Assembly (NCBI RefSeq): GCF_003008425.1 | Contig: NZ_PXOQ01000007.1 | Location: 124,001-188,000 of the forward strand | DNA: 64,000 nucleotides | Origin: Aurantibacter aestuarii | GTDB taxonomy: Bacteria > Bacteroidota > Bacteroidia > Flavobacteriales > Flavobacteriaceae | Direction: 5' to 3' | Shown: in pieces, positions 63,897 to 64,000 of the stretch | How positions within the stretch are numbered: the stretch's first letter is position 1 | How the letters are laid out: each line of letters begins with the position of its first letter | Made by a program: the position numbers and the translations under genes | The notes under the pieces: model-generated | What the model was told of the DNA's origin: nothing | Databases searched by the model: none | Seen by the model: only the letters and a program-made list of their open reading frames with translations

Positions 63897-64000
63897 GCTA
63901 TAAAATTAGCATTTATTAAAAGTAATATTATTGAAATTTTAGACTTTTTTTCAAAAAAAAATGGTTTTAAAAACAGTACATTTGTACAAATTTTTTGATT

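Noticed and set aside
1-64000. CRISPR array, insertion sequence or integrase
   Set aside because: No regularly spaced direct repeats, no transposase or integrase motifs and no terminal inverted repeats were seen.

Overview
The window is a low-GC, densely coded chromosome segment from a Bacteroidota bacterium, almost certainly a member of the Flavobacteriaceae. The evidence is the gldD/gldE gliding genes next to ssb and mutY, a SusC/SusD polysaccharide utilisation locus (PUL), secreted proteins ending in type IX secretion (T9SS) sorting tails, a bacterial geranylgeranylglyceryl-phosphate-synthase-type enzyme, several Bacteroidota-typical DUF families (DUF2452, DUF3109, DUF4199, DUF4271, DUF4301), and promoters of the TTTG / TAnnTTTG type. 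No rRNA, CRISPR array, insertion sequence, integrase or complete tRNA was found.

Left edge (1-796): a gene-poor stretch. It holds a Gln/Pro-coding 33-bp tandem repeat running off the edge, a strong terminator, the 3' half of an initiator-type tRNA-Met (CAT anticodon) that breaks off in the anticodon loop, a small membrane-peptide ORF and a second copy of a 10-bp piece of the tRNA. It looks like an old integration scar.

797-14650 (all on the minus strand) is a complete PUL. In transcription order it encodes a membrane-spanning one-protein sensor/regulator, a SusC-type TonB-dependent transporter, a SusD lipoprotein, a GH144/PF10091-type endo-glucanase, a GH3 beta-glucosidase, a T9SS-secreted two-module protein and a three-module surface lipoprotein. 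The five repeated modules are probable glycan-binding domains of a kind I cannot assign to a family. The enzyme pair suggests a beta-glucan substrate, perhaps beta-1,2-glucan.

14893-30524 is mostly housekeeping: a HupE-type membrane protein, dCMP deaminase with an S41 protease, a flavoprotein, MarC, nrdB-nrdA with notable hairpins around both genes, aspS, a CLC-type anion transporter lacking the gating glutamate, tadA and dxs. 30596-41108 carries a secreted M36 metallopeptidase, dgt, the mutY-ssb-gldE-gldD run, an HU protein with a tiny basic ribosomal-type protein, and RNase G.

41166-44827 holds two related secreted repeat proteins of unknown role. 45015-55082 has a PLP enzyme, a cell-wall glucosaminidase and hemL in one operon, a metal-binding lipoprotein, a drug/metabolite transporter, an active/inactive M16 protease pair, and rplU-rpmA, in which L21 carries a helix-hairpin-helix extension. 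55145-63896 has umuDC with a UmuD lacking its catalytic lysine, a transglutaminase-like protein, ahcY, a four-gene operon (phosphopantetheinyl transferase, GGGP synthase, DUF4301, ArfB), and a hemD/DUF4271 pair. Many convergent gene pairs share one bidirectional hairpin terminator.
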